64,000 bases of DNA from Saururus chinensis (taxonomy: Eukaryota > Streptophyta > Magnoliopsida > Piperales > Saururaceae). Shown piece after piece: positions 47,784 to 60,600 of the stretch; position 1 is the first letter of the stretch; every line of letters starts with the position of its first letter. The translations under genes were made by a program, and so were the position numbers. The stretch spans positions 23,543,092 to 23,607,091 of the forward strand of contig CP141143.1 in NCBI GenBank assembly GCA_035235625.1, read 5' to 3'. Below the pieces are notes generated by a model. It was not told the origin of the DNA, searched no databases, and worked only from the letters and a program-made list of their open reading frames with translations.

Positions 47784-50073
47784 TTATTAAAATAAAAAAT
47801 ATATTTTAAAATCTTTTGATGATAATGTACAGATGAAACGTGTCTTCCGGCTTGAACCTCCACCTAGTTGATATACCTCCATCTCTCGAAGTTCTAAGTG
47901 AACTTTGTTTCAATCTTGAATATTTTAGAAAAATACTTATGATATATCAAACTCATAGCATATACTCCTCGTTGAGTTTTATCATGGTAGCACGCTACGA
48001 CCATGCGCATCTTCTACAAAATCAGCCCATAATTTTCATCAACATTCAACCAAAGTAACACTCATATAGGTGAGAATCTCCAAGGGTATTTATGCAAAGC
48101 AACACCTCACCTATCTGGCCTTAATCTCATTAAAACAATAGTTAACATTTTTATTTATAGTAGAGCACTTGCACCATAGAAATGAGAACACAATAAAAAA
48201 AAGTTCCTTCTAGTTACTAGTTAGCTTATTTTTTTCATTGCATCTACTTTGTGGGATCTCCACTTATGTAGATTGGGTTGTCACTAACTGCAACTAGTAT
48301 GGGCTTTAATCTCATTCCCCTCGATATAAATTGGACTTATCCTCTTGGCAATCCTTTGGTCCAATGATTTGCTTGGTTATCACCTAACCTAATATACCTC
48401 AAAGTGATAACTCTATTTGAGTTTAACTTGCACAAGATTTTATATCTGAGTTCAAGATGCCTAGAGGATTTTCCATTGTGATTCTTACTGTGTACCTTTG
48501 CAATAGTATCTTAGTAATCACAATAAATCAAAATAGTTGAAATAGGCTTGTTCAACATGGATAACTCTAACAAGAGATCCCTAAGTCATTTAACTTCTCC
48601 TTAGCCAAATTAAGAGCTACCATAAAGTTGGTGTTAAAGTATGCTTAGTTGACTTCCAAGAGACTGCTCCACCACCCAATGCAAATAAATACCCAGTAAT
48701 TGTTTTAGTATTCTTAGAATCTAAAATCTAGTTCGCATCACTGTAACATTCTATTATAGGAGGAAACTCATGGTAACATATTTCATAAGAAATAATACCT
48801 TTTAGATATCTAAGTACTCTTTTATGGTAATCCAATGAGATTTATCTGGGGTTTTAGTGTACCTACTCAATCTCCCCACAACATAGGAAATATCTGGTCT
48901 ACTACAGTTAGCCAAATAATTCAAACTTCATATAATTTGGGAATATTTAAGTTGAGACACATTATCCCCACAATTCTTCTTTAGTTTAATACTAGAGTCA
49001 TATGAGGTACTTATAGATTTGTAATTGAAGTAGTTGTACTTCTTCAATATCTTTTCCACATAATATGATTAACTCAACATTATGCCTTTAAGAGACTTCT
49101 AAATCTTAATGCCAAACACAACATTTACAACTCTAAGATCTTTTATATCAAAATGTTAATTTAAAAAAAAAATTAAGTTTAATGATTTTACCTTTATCAT
49201 TACAAAAAATAAGACTATTATCAACATATAAACATAAAATAATATAAGCATTGCCAACATTATTTCAATAAAGACATTTATCAGATACACATGCAATAAA
49301 ACCATTAAAAATACTAATAGAGTTGAATTTTTTATGTCATTGTTTTAGAGCTTGTTTTAGACTATATAAGGATCTAATTAACTTACACACTTTCTTCTCT
49401 TGACCAGGCAATACATATCCTTTTGGCTGATCTATATACACATCTTCTTCTAATTCACCATATAAGAATATTGTATTGGAATCCATTTGGTGAATCTCAA
49501 GTTACAATGAGCAGTCAATACTAATAGCACTATAATAGTAGTTATTCTAGTTATAAGAGAATAAGTGTCAAACTAATCCAGACCTTTCTTTTGACTATAG
49601 TCTTTAGTAACCAGCCTTACTTTGTACTTTTCAATAGATGTATCTGGATTTAATTTCTTTTTGAATATTTATTTGCCCCCAAGCAGTAGATCAGTTAAGA
49701 TCCATTTATCATGTGCAAGTATAGAGTTCATCTCACTTTGTACAACCTCTTTCCAAAAAGGAGTATCACTAGTTATCATAACCTCACTATTAGTCATAGG
49801 ATCATCTCCCACCAATAATGTGTAGAAATCATTTCCAAAGGTCTTCTCTATCCTCGGTCTTTCACTTCTCGTAAGTTCTGGAATTACATCATTTTCCATC
49901 TTAGGACTCAATGATGATGTTTCTTTGTTATGTACAATCACTTTACCCTTTTCCTTAAAAGGAAAGACGTGCTCAAAGAACTTTACATTATCGGATTCCT
50001 TTAGTATATGAGGTACATAATTTGAGTGATTAGACCTTAATACTAAGAATCTATATGCATTATTATTATACAC
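47784..50073 (-). pseudogene. Copia reverse transcriptase and RNase H remnants
   Basis: On the minus strand: WILTDLL near the RT start (about 49690), RPDISYVVGRLSRYT (about 48870-48915), then YSDANWILDSKNTKTITGY and GGGAVSWKSTKHT (RNase H, about 48640-48760). A tail with TKGLPRG and SRGMRLKPI (about 48290-48350) follows. Stops interrupt every block. 49669-50073 is the longest intact piece, upstream of RT. Confidence 0.82.
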
Positions 50074-50588
50074 ATAGCCAATGAATACTCCATCATAAGT
50101 CTTAGGTCCTAGCTTTTTTACCTTTATATTAAGAATTTTAACCTTAACAAGACATTTCCACTGAGAAATTTTAAACCAGACTTTCTTCCTTTCATTAGTT
50201 CAAATAGAGTTTTATTTTGACTTTTGTATAGAATTCTATTCAAAATAAAATAGAGTTCACTATATCTAAAAGGTTTTATTTTTCCTTTCAATCATGTCAT
50301 TAGATTGAGTAGAGTATGGGTCTGTAGTTTAAAAAATTATCCCATGGTCTTTGAAAAACTTGCAAAACACATATGAACAATATTCTCCACCATGGTTTGA
50401 TCTTAACCTTTTGATTCTCAAATCAGTTTGATTTTTAATCTCATTCTTGGAAATTTTGAACTTTTCAAAAGCATCATCTTTTAATTAAAGTAAAAATATA
50501 TGTCAATATTTATAATAGTCATCAATAAATATAATGAAGTATTTCATACCTCCATAGTCATTACTCCATTCATTTCACAAACATTACT

Positions 50589-51472
50589 CTAAACAAGCTC
50601 AAGAAGAGAAGAAACAAGATGGTTAGATTTATAAGGTTGTCTAAGCATTTTAGATTGAACACATATTTCGCATTTAAAATGAGTCTCAACATTATATTTA
50701 GGAATCAAGTCAAGACTCATGATTCTCTTTAAGGTGAGAGCATTCACATGTCCAAGTCTCATATGCCACATATCATAAGCATCAATATTGAAAGCAAATG
50801 AACTCTTATTATTAAATGAAATGTCATCACAACTAATAACATTCAACTTAAACAAACCATTGCAAAGATAATATTTTCCAACAAATACCCAAATTTATAA
50901 ATTACAACTTTATTTGACTTAAACACTAATTTAAAATCTTCTTAACTAAGAAGTGCTCCACTAACTAAGTTTTTCGTAACATCTGGCACATGCTACACCT
51001 TATGGAGAGAAAGTGTTTCCTAATGTGAATCTCACATCCACCTTTCCTTTTCCAACCACCTGTGTTACAGAGCCAATCCCCATTGTTGCTACTCTCTTTT
51101 TCACCTCCTGATACAAAGAAAATGAAGATAGATTAGAACAAATGTGGACACTGACTCCTATGTCTACCCACCAATCATTAAGTTGACTAACCAATTTAAA
51201 ATTAGATCAGTGGATTCAATCATGTCATTGGGTTTAGCTAGACTATCTCCTATGATCACCACATTGACTTGAGGGTTTTGATCTTCATTATCAATTCCTT
51301 TCCTTTGCGATCATTGTCTTGCAAAGTTGACCACACACAAAATAAGTTTTCTTCTTCTTATCTTTTTGGATCTTCCCTTTAGGCTTGGTCATGTTGTTAT
51401 TTTTCTTGTTGAAATTGTTGTTGTTGTCTCCTTCTTACCAAAGTGCTTTGGGTGGCTCTTGTAACAACCCAT
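50589..51472 (-). pseudogene. Copia protease, GAG-pre-integrase and zinc-knuckle remnants
   Basis: GAG-pre-integrase: MWHMRLGHVNALTLKRI with FKCEICVQSK (50589-50855). Protease: WWVDIGVSVHIC (51000-51194), where the active-site DS/TG is now DIG. A CCHC-like remnant (TYFVCGQLC) lies near 51320-51345, and a basic NNNNFNKKNNN gag stretch near 51390-51440. Confidence 0.82.
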
Positions 51473-53010
51473 GCTGGTCCAAGGGTCCAAAAATCTCATA
51501 TTAAATTTTTTCTTCCTTAAACGAAGAAGAATCTTCTATGTGAGAGAGCTATAACGTTCTTCTACACACTACTAGGCTTCAGAGCTTCGTTGTGTGTAGT
51601 CTAAAACAAAACAGATATTTATGACTAATTTGGATAGGGTCAATATTGTCGTGTAATTAGTTGCCTACATACGTATTGGACAACATCTCCAATGTTATTC
51701 TAATAAAATGGATCCAAATGTAGTTCTACCTAATAGCTAATACATGCATCAAGCAACAGAGAATCATATAAGTCATAATACTTATAATCCAATAAAACAT
51801 TTGAAATCAGATGGAAATCTCATAAAATTATCAGAGTCAAACAAAAGCTAATAAATTATCAGAATATATCTCTTTCTTTCATATAGCAAATCAAAGAAGA
51901 TCGAATTAAATTAGATCAAAGCATAGTATATATCTTATTCATCTTCTTAAGTTAACTACTTAAAATACACATGCATTTATTTAAATATGTATTAAAATTA
52001 AAATATCAGAAATACTTACTCCTCTGAGGTTTCTGGAAGTAGCAGCATTCAACATTGCCCCTTCCTTTAGGGCGTCCTCCTCTTCAGGTTCGAAGACGTC
52101 ATGCGAAGCCTCCTCTTACTCTAGAGTATTTCTTCCTTTCTCACCTAAAAATAGCAGACAAAGTCTTCTCTTACCCAGAGATGTTTCTCTATTTCCACAC
52201 CCTTAAGTGGCAGATAGAACCTCCCCTAACCCAAAGACGTTTCTCTCTCTCTATTTGCTAGAACGTGGCTGACCAAACCTCCCCTTACTAGAGACGCTTC
52301 TCTCTTTACTGCCCAATAGCGGAAGACATAGCCTCCTCTTTTCTCAGGCCATTTTCCCCCTTTATAGTAACTAAATCAAAGAATAAATATCTTCCATTGT
52401 GTAAAGCACCCTTAATTTAGTCATGAACACCTTTTGAATGGATTAAATCGGACTTAAAATGACTCAAAAACTAGATAAATGGGTTTAGGGTTCAAAAGAA
52501 CCCCACTCTCTCTTTTATAGTCATGTTGTTGCCCAAATGGCGGTACCGAGCCGCCAAAAATGGTGGCACATCACGACATACATGTGTGCATAGACGCTCG
52601 CCATAGGCACATTGTGTGGCTCGCAGGCCTTCTGAGCATCATGTGTGCCCATCATGCACTGTGCGATAGCATCTAGCGTGCGGCACCTTTAATTTATTTT
52701 TTATTTTTCGTTTCTATCTTCAAATGCCTGTATCTTTCTACCCTTAACTCGGATTCACGCATTTTTGGTACCGTTGAGCTCATATCGACGAGCCCTATGA
52801 AACTAGACTACTCATGGTAGGTTATACTACTCTTTTCAAGAGGATCCCAACTATTAGACACACTTCTTGAGGTTGTAACTTTCACTCCCGACCTCTATTT
52901 CTTGAGTTTTTCAATTCATTATGCTCGTTTCTTCAAGCTCTATACACAAAAGATATTTTCATAGTTCTATTTTGACTAATATCCCTCTAAAAATTAATAA
53001 TTATTCTCAA
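51473..53010 (+). mobile_element. Family 3 LTR inserted in Copia gag
   Basis: It starts TGTAACAACCCATGC and is homologous to 24434-29449 without its insertion (shared ctatgtgagag, gggtcaata and the minisatellite at about 52080-52340). The right end expected from the relative (GGGGCATTAYA) is missing, so about 30-40 bases are lost or changed and the right border is approximate. The Copia gag resumes by about 53010. Confidence 0.78.
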
Positions 53011-53644
53011 CCCCTCACGTTTAATGAAATCAATAAATGAGGTATCAGAGTTCTCTACCACATTAACATTCTCATTGGACTGATCATTTACTTGAGTAGA
53101 AGAGCTATTAGCCAACTTCTTCTCTCCATGTCTTTCCTCCATTTGGATGACAACAATGAGATCGTCCAATGACATTGCTTCCCTCTTATGTTTTAAAGCA
53201 ACTTAAAAGTACTCCAAGAAGGTGGTAGTTTGCCAATAAAGGTTGGAACTTATAACCTATCATCTATTGGAATTCCTTTTTCAATTATCTTAGCTACAAT
53301 GTTTTGAATTTTCACTACTTGTTCACGAACCCATTTGTCATCTATCATCTTAAAGTCAAAGCACTTTCCAACTACATATTTTTCTTCACAAACATGCTCT
53401 TTTCTTAACTTCTTTTCTAAAGCTTCCCAAAGTTCTTTAGTCATAGGCAATTTGTAATGAAGATCATAAAGCACATCACTAAACAACTAAGAACATGACC
53501 ATGGCAAAGGTTGCCATCCCTCTTGAATTTCTTATTGAAGGCTGGCTTTGTCGGTTCATATTCATTGGAGTTTTCTTCAACAGATCAGTTAAAACATAAA
53601 AAATTTTAAGAGTGATCAGCCAAAACTTCATTTTGTTCTGTCAT
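53011..53644 (-). pseudogene. Copia gag remnant
   Basis: It begins at the ATG at 53644 (MTEQNEVLADHS, then stop). Further fragments are TKELWEALEKKLRKE, VVGKCFDFKMIDDKWVREQV and MSLDDLIVVIQMEE, the usual gag (UBN2) blocks of Tnt1-like Copia elements. It is interrupted by frameshifts. Confidence 0.82.
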
Positions 53645-53656
53645 CTCTTAAAATTT

Positions 53657-54292
53657 CCTAAAATATTAATTTAGGGTTACCGATAATGAGATGCTAAAAT
53701 TACCACCAATGAAATCAACAAATAATTTTGAGCAAAGATCAAAGTTTGAGGCACCTCCTAGAGACTTACTTTAAAATGAGATTTGTTGCCTTATTACAAG
53801 GCTTCTCCAGTGACCTGCTCCCAAGATACAACGGACCTCTCTTTGAAATCCTTGGTGCACTCTAAAGATTCACAAAGTGAACTCTGAAGGAGAATAGTTG
53901 CCCACACACCAAATCGCTAAAAGTTAGGTTCTTTTTTGGTTGAATATCACTTGAGAATGAGAAATCAGAAAGCAAATTAAAGAAGAGGAAGTTCTTCTCT
54001 TTAAAATGAGGGTTAGGGACATCCCTTTTTGCTTAGGAACCACTAATCACACGTTTCAAAGAGGTTTTATGAGAAAAAGATGTTAAACAGATCAATTTGA
54101 CCGTTTATGTAACGGAAAGCCCCAACAATTGATTAGTGATTGATCTCTAACTCTCAGCCTAATTTAACAAAGGCCAAAAACAGATACTGATCGATTGTTT
54201 AATTACCTCTCAGCCAAAAATAACACATTATAGTAAAGTTGTCCATCAATTGATCCTTGGGTTTTATAAATCACATTCCAATATTACCTGCA
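53657..54292 (-). repeat. 5' LTR of the minus-strand Copia
   Basis: Direct repeat of 47134-47783. The terminus next to gag is eroded (tattaatttagggttacc where the other LTR has tgttgggaaatgtagggttacc), and no primer-binding site can be recognised beside it. Confidence 0.82.
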
Positions 54293-57200
54293 ATTAGCAA
54301 GTTTTGGGTGCATGCAGAAATGACATATGTGTAGGGGACCCAAAGAGAACTATAGACACTCCAAGTAAGATAGACATTTTGCGTTGGCCCCAATGTCAAT
54401 GGGTTCTCTTTCCAACAACGTGAAGGGGGCTTACCTTTTTTTCCCCTAAATAAAATGGTTTTTGAAGTAGCTGCAATCTTCTCTAAATAAAATGGTTTTT
54501 GAAATGGGCTTCCCCACTCAAATTGGCTGTCTTCATTATGGGCATATGGAGATCCGTTGATGTTTGAGACCCACTAAACCCATTTACGTGGTGATTATTC
54601 TCTTCTAAAGACCATATGCTATCTGGTTGATCTTAAGTCTATTAAATGAGAAATTACTGGGGGGGGGCGTTTTTTTTTTCGAGGTACTCTTATTTTACAC
54701 AGGCTGCCGATCTTTGACATCAATCACATATGTACCAACACACGTTAGCCCAAGTAGAAGACTCTCCCACTTGTACTAAAATACATCATCGATTTTAATC
54801 TCTCATTTATGCTAGCGTGCACTAATGTATCATGGATCTTGAAGATTGACAGATTGTGTAAAATGGGAGTAAACCCTACGTGGAACTCTCGGAGTACCTA
54901 ATAACTTCACCGGTAAAAGAAATACTTTTATTTTGGATGAGTATTTTTAGCCAGTCGACCCTTAGTCCTTACTAGATACTAACATTGGACATCCACCATT
55001 TAAATATATACAGCCAATAAATATTCACAGACCATGTTAAAAGGGCGGCTAGCTAAAAAACGTGATGAACTATTCATCCTTTAAGGAGCTCCATCATCCA
55101 TGGTCCCATGCATGTGGAACCCTAGGACAGAAATGGGGCACCTTTGAACTCATAGGCCAAATACCTCTATTAATCGGACAAATTAAATTTAGCAGTTAAA
55201 AAAAGACAAAAGGTAAGATCAAGTCGACTTTAGCTTTATTCTGTCAAAATCAAGTTTGTGGGAGTTGTAGGATCATGATCCACTGCTTGCCCGCTACCTG
55301 CCTTGTAATTGCCTCACTGTATTGTGTTAGTGAACAACTGTTAGATCACAATCCAGTGGCTCTTACTAATTTGCCTTGATAAAAAAAATGTCTAACTGCC
55401 ATAGAGCGGTACTATTTATTAAGCAGCATAAGCAAAAATAAAAAATAAAAAAAAAAATGATAAAATTGTCTATTTATTTATGTTCACTCCATCCTTATAA
55501 TAAATGTCTTATTTAGTTTTTTTAATTGAATTATTTTATTATGGGATGAAGGGAGTATTTTGGTGTAGGTTGCACGAGACGTGAAGAGAACCAAAATTGT
55601 TCCTACAAGCACCTTTGCTTTTACCGATGTGCAACACAACCAATTTGGCGGCGTTTGAATGGAACTTCAACAAATTTCTTTAGAGTGTGTCCAAATGCAA
55701 GGAGCTAGAAAGGCAGTAACAGTGGCCCAACAAAATGTTACTTCATGGCACATTTCTCGTGAATGTTTTTTTCTAAAGGACTATCAATTATGTCCTAACG
55801 TAACCAACAACAACTACCAAACCTGATGCAGTGAACTATCTAGAGCATCAATAGCTTTGTTACCTTCCCTACACATGTTGAAAGGTAATATCTTCAATGT
55901 TTTTGAATAAATTATTGATCTTACTTACAAGACATGAAATAGAAGTTGGTACAGATATATAATCCTGCTAGCTAGGAGATTAATGATGAATAAGGAGTCT
56001 TATGAATGAATATGCGACTATAAGAAAAAGAAGGCCACCTTGAGGTCCATGTGTTGTTGAAGCATTGTGGAATGGGAAAATTTTTTGGGATATCCTTCAC
56101 TTTATAGAAGCTATCGATCACCAATATTACATGCTAACACAACAAGGTGATCACCGGGATCATGTGCACTGCGTTGATATCCTACATAATGTAAATGGGG
56201 GGACGATGTGGCTATTGATAATCGAATCACAACCTAGCTGGTGATGTGGCTAGATAGAACGGGCCCTTGACTTCTTTGGGAAAGGGAAAGGTTAATTGAA
56301 GTGATGGTAATTACCTTAAGCTTATAACAACTGTACGGGTAGAATTCTTAGGAAGTAGGTAGCTGAAAAATCAGGTTATCTTTATCCGGGATTAAAAAGA
56401 GCTGCTACCACTTCGGCTCGTTAGGTTGCATCACATTCAACCCGCTTTTTGTTGGTGTGTGGGTGAGAGCACCTTTATTGCATCCTCATCACTTAATTTG
56501 AAGTTTAATTTAAGGTTGTTTATTGTGTCTAATTGAAGAAACTAAACTTTTGTTATCATCCCATGGTAATAGAAGCAATTTTTACTAGTATGATCTGCAC
56601 TATGAGGCCTAAAAATTTACTATTAAACAGTTATAAAGAAGGGGTTTCAACCTAAGAGATTTCTCTAAATAATGAGATAGTTATTGGTACTTGTGAAAGT
56701 TCTCCCTGTTCACATCTCTCGGTTATTTTCTCATTCCTTTTCACTAAGTTCATTTTCTTTAATTTCCATGCTTTTATGAGAGGGCCTGAGGACAATTGTG
56801 CACAAAAAAATTATTACTCCAACCTGTCCCCTTAAGAGGATTTACCTTTCGGCCAAGGAAAATTTACATGCCCTTTCTCCCTCATCATTCCCTTATTCTA
56901 ACTTCTCTCATTTCTAGTGAAACTAGGCATTCCAATTAAAATCATTGGCTTGACTGAATGTAAGGATCCCAACAGACTAATAATTTTGACATCTAGTTCC
57001 GTAATAGGTTATGGTCTCATAATTGCCAATCCATCCTTGGATTCATTGGATCTCTTTCCGTTGTGGAGAGGTCCGAGGGTTGAACCCCATCCAAGAATAA
57101 AAAACACAGATGATCCACAGGGTTAGGTGAACCTACACTGTAGAGGTAATTCGAAAAAATATGCCAAATGGAGAGCACTAACTAGTGGCTAGAAATGGAT

Positions 57201-57618
57201 ACAAGTTGGGGAGAAAAACCGTAAAAATGATGCAATTGTCCTAATTTGGAAAAAGAGAACGTCATATATGGCTTCATGTCAGTCACGCATTTGCCCTTTG
57301 CCTCAAGGCAAGCCCATCCTGTCCTGATTCCTGAGAACTAATAATATGAAGCAGCTGTATGACCCTTTGAACCATTCTGTGAGTCAAGACACTATTACTT
57401 TCATATTAAACAACCCTTGGCTAAAACTGAGCACCAAGCAAATCAGCAAGCAGTATAACAATTCACCAAAGATAGAATGAGATGTTCGGCATGAATCATA
57501 TTTACATAATTGGGTTGGCCACTAAACACTGGTTAGAAGACTCTGTTAGGCTGCAAAGAACTTTAGCATCCCTCTACTATGCATCCTGTCCACATGTAAT
57601 CAATTGCCAGTGTGATTT
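54293..57618. other. Intergenic region 3' of HUS1
   Basis: No coding gene seen. It includes a short G/T homopolymer stretch (about 54660-54680), a MITE-like inverted repeat (54683-54897) and AT-rich sequence. The HUS1 3' UTR must lie just left of 57619. Confidence 0.5.
54683..54897. repeat. Imperfect inverted repeat, MITE-like
   Basis: The left arm has gaggtactcttattttacacaggctg...gatctt and the right arm, complemented, has aggtactccgagag...cccattttacacaatctgtcaatctt, with about 28 extra bases in the right arm. The size, near 215 bp, suits a small DNA transposon derivative. No TSD was established. Confidence 0.4.
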
Positions 57619-60600
57619 TTAACTTGAACCCGTATCAAGTACAGGCAGCCTACAATGCAAACTGATAGATTTATCTGTCTGCTGAGTGCCAGGAATAAAG
57701 AATTGGAAGATCGCAGTTAAGCATGCTCCTTCTGGTGCAATACCTGCAAATTATTGAGAATAGACTCACATATTGCTGAAGGTAAAATTAAGTGCAACAA
57801 AAATGAAAAAATACTTGTAAACTAGCATACACTAAATATACAAAATCAAATACCAACTCTTTTGCAGAGACAACCAAGAAAGCCATTTTTGTTAAAAATA
57901 TAAGCGTGTTAATTCACTGCAAACAAGAGGAGTGTCATTCCTTAGGGCTAAGTAAACCAGGGATTTAAAGTTGACAAAATTTATTCAACTATTTTCTTTA
58001 CATTATGAAAAACTAGTTTCTTCTCATCTTGTTTATTTTGTAAATTTCTTGCCATTTCCAGATTCAGCTGCTCAAGAAGCAGTTGCCAGCATTTCAGAGA
58101 CTAAAAATTGGTGCATAATGAACTACAAGTTCGATTCAGCTTCCTTCGTCCTATCACATCTTATTAAGTTTTATAACTTTTCTGTTCTTTGTAATGTTAT
58201 GTTCCTCATCCAGTCGATTTAGTAATATAAACACACATGTCAAAATCAACATTAGTATTTGGATTTGGAACTTCTATGTTAATTTTATTGTCCTATAGGT
58301 CAATACATTATCAATTGTTTTTTAATATCATATCAAAATTGGCAATGCTCTTAAATAATTGTGCTCTGGTGCTTCACCTCCCTCATTTCCTATTATGGAC
58401 TGATCTATCTTGCAGTAAGATTTTTGAACAGGTAATGTAACTCTGCTGGCCAAAAAAGTTATGTAAATGTGGAAGGTCTCAAGTTATGACATCAGTAACC
58501 TTTTCTCTTTCCTCCCTCCCAAACATAGTCACATTTTTTGCACATTTTCGTTATTTTCGCCGCTTTGAGCATAAATCGAAAATTTTAGGAAAACAAAAAT
58601 TTTGATGCTTTTTGGCATTTTCGGTTTTTTTTTTCGCTGGCCTGGGTTATGGGTTTTTCTTTGGTTTACTTCCTTTTGGTTTGGGTTACGGGTTTTTCTT
58701 TGTGTTTCTTATTTGAATTATTGAATGCGTGTTAGTGATTTGGTTGTTTACATATGAGATGTAGATTTGGAGTAAATACTTAACTTTATATCATTTTTTT
58801 TACAATACCAAAACTTTTCATAAATTTTACTGAAATTACCCTACACCAAAATGAACCGAAAACGAAACTTTGTGCCTATGCTCCCAAAATACAAATCCTC
58901 CCTCTGACTTCAGAACTCAGATTTCTTCTGTAGCACAAGCCTTTCTGGAATTTTGGGATCCACGCGACAAATTTTATGTCATAAATACACCCCTTAACTT
59001 TTTCAAAAGTTACCATAATGACCTGAACAAATATTAAACTTCTCTGCTACTTCTCTCTACCATTATACACCTTACATCACAAACAATTAATGATCTCAAC
59101 AAATTATCATCTCTTTCCTTCAAGATTTCCTCACTTGTGTGTGCTAGCTATTAGCCAATCCTCTAACTCTAATTTGGTTTTCTTCTTTTGGTCAATTGGG
59201 AGGAACCAGTTCTAATTCTAGATTATCACAAAGTCTTGTGTATGAATGTTCAAATCTAGAGTTTTAGCTGCATTCAGCACTTCTTATTTTAGCAGCTTCC
59301 CCAATTTCACTTAGCACAAAAGCAGCTTACGCAGAAAATATGTGCATGGTTGCACAAGTGACTTCCAGCATGAAAAAGAAGAGATTTTTTTGTTTCACAC
59401 TCAAACCAAGGATAAGCTAGGTAGTTTAAAAAACAGCCTAGGAAAGCCTAAGCATTTCCATGATTGACAGTTTCACTTTTTCTTTAAAAAGCCAAAATGC
59501 TCTTAGTTTTTTTATTCATTTTTCAAAGGCAACACCTTTTAATTTGTACACCTGAATACCCAATAGGCCCACAAGCTATCATTGTAGAGAATGCCTGGTT
59601 CTGCTGCTTCCGAGTTAAGCTGCTAGATTATGCCAAACACAGCCTTCAAGTGTTATGAAGAATTAATAATCTGCTACTCAAAGTTTTACACCAGTACCAT
59701 AAATTAATTTTCAAACAAACAACCCAGGTCCAAAGATAAGCTCACTTCAAAGTGATCATTCAAAATGAATGCTCCATAAATAATCCATGAACTAGCCTGG
59801 CAATATATAAGAAAAGCAGTGGAATAACTAAAATTCTAACAAGACATGCCAGCTATTTGGTCATAAGTAGAACTGTGTATCATGACCACTAAAGAGTGTT
59901 AGCTGACCAATTTATGACATTCTGGGAGAAATTGCTTACCATAAAATGCAGAATTAGGTTTTGCTAAGTGGCATTGGAGGCTTTTCAAGAAGTGCTTCAT
60001 ACTTACTTGCTGCAAAAAGCAGATGCAAACAAGTATTTAGCAATCACTAACTTGAACCCAAAGCATGTTAACAATATGTTAGATATTATATAATGATAAT
60101 ATAATAGACGAATACAAACCACAGATAGAGCTTCTCCTCTTTGAACTGCCATTTCAGTACAAGCTCTAGCACTGATATCTTGAACTCCAGGAGGAATAGA
60201 AGCTGCAATAAACAAAACAACGTTGTAAAACGTGCTTATCTTATTTTGATAAGGTAAATGGACAGAGTACACAAAAGATACAAAGACAGCTATTACTAAA
60301 TGAGGGCACCTAGTCTTTGTTACCCTATAAACTAGGCTCCCTACGGTACAGGCAATGCAAAATCTGATGGGCCGTGCTTACCTGCCACTTAGTCTTAGTT
60401 GGCTCATTAATTTGTAATGAGGAGTGCACTATCTTACAAAGTAGCAAGCACCATGTTAATTTGAATCAAGGTTCTCTGGGTTCACTGCAAAGATACTCCA
60501 CTGCAATACACAGCAGATTGATTTTTTACTTACTAAAAACTAATACAATGGCATTCATGGCAAGTTGGATACTAATCACATTGCAAATGGTGACCTTGAC

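Larger units (their letters stand above)
47134..54292 (-). mobile_element. Second Copia retrotransposon, minus strand, decayed
   Basis: Two direct LTRs of about 640 bp (47134-47783 and about 53657-54292) bracket minus-strand gag, protease, GAG-pre-integrase, RT and RNase H remnants in canonical Copia order. The frames are broken throughout. The gag zone carries an inserted family 3 LTR (51473-53010). No TSD is clear (ttacc on the left, attag on the right). Confidence 0.88.

Noticed and set aside
24434-53010. The family 3 LTRs as the two ends of one element
   Set aside because: They lie in different host elements, the first has its own TSD (AAGGA/AAGGC), and two genes or elements separate them.
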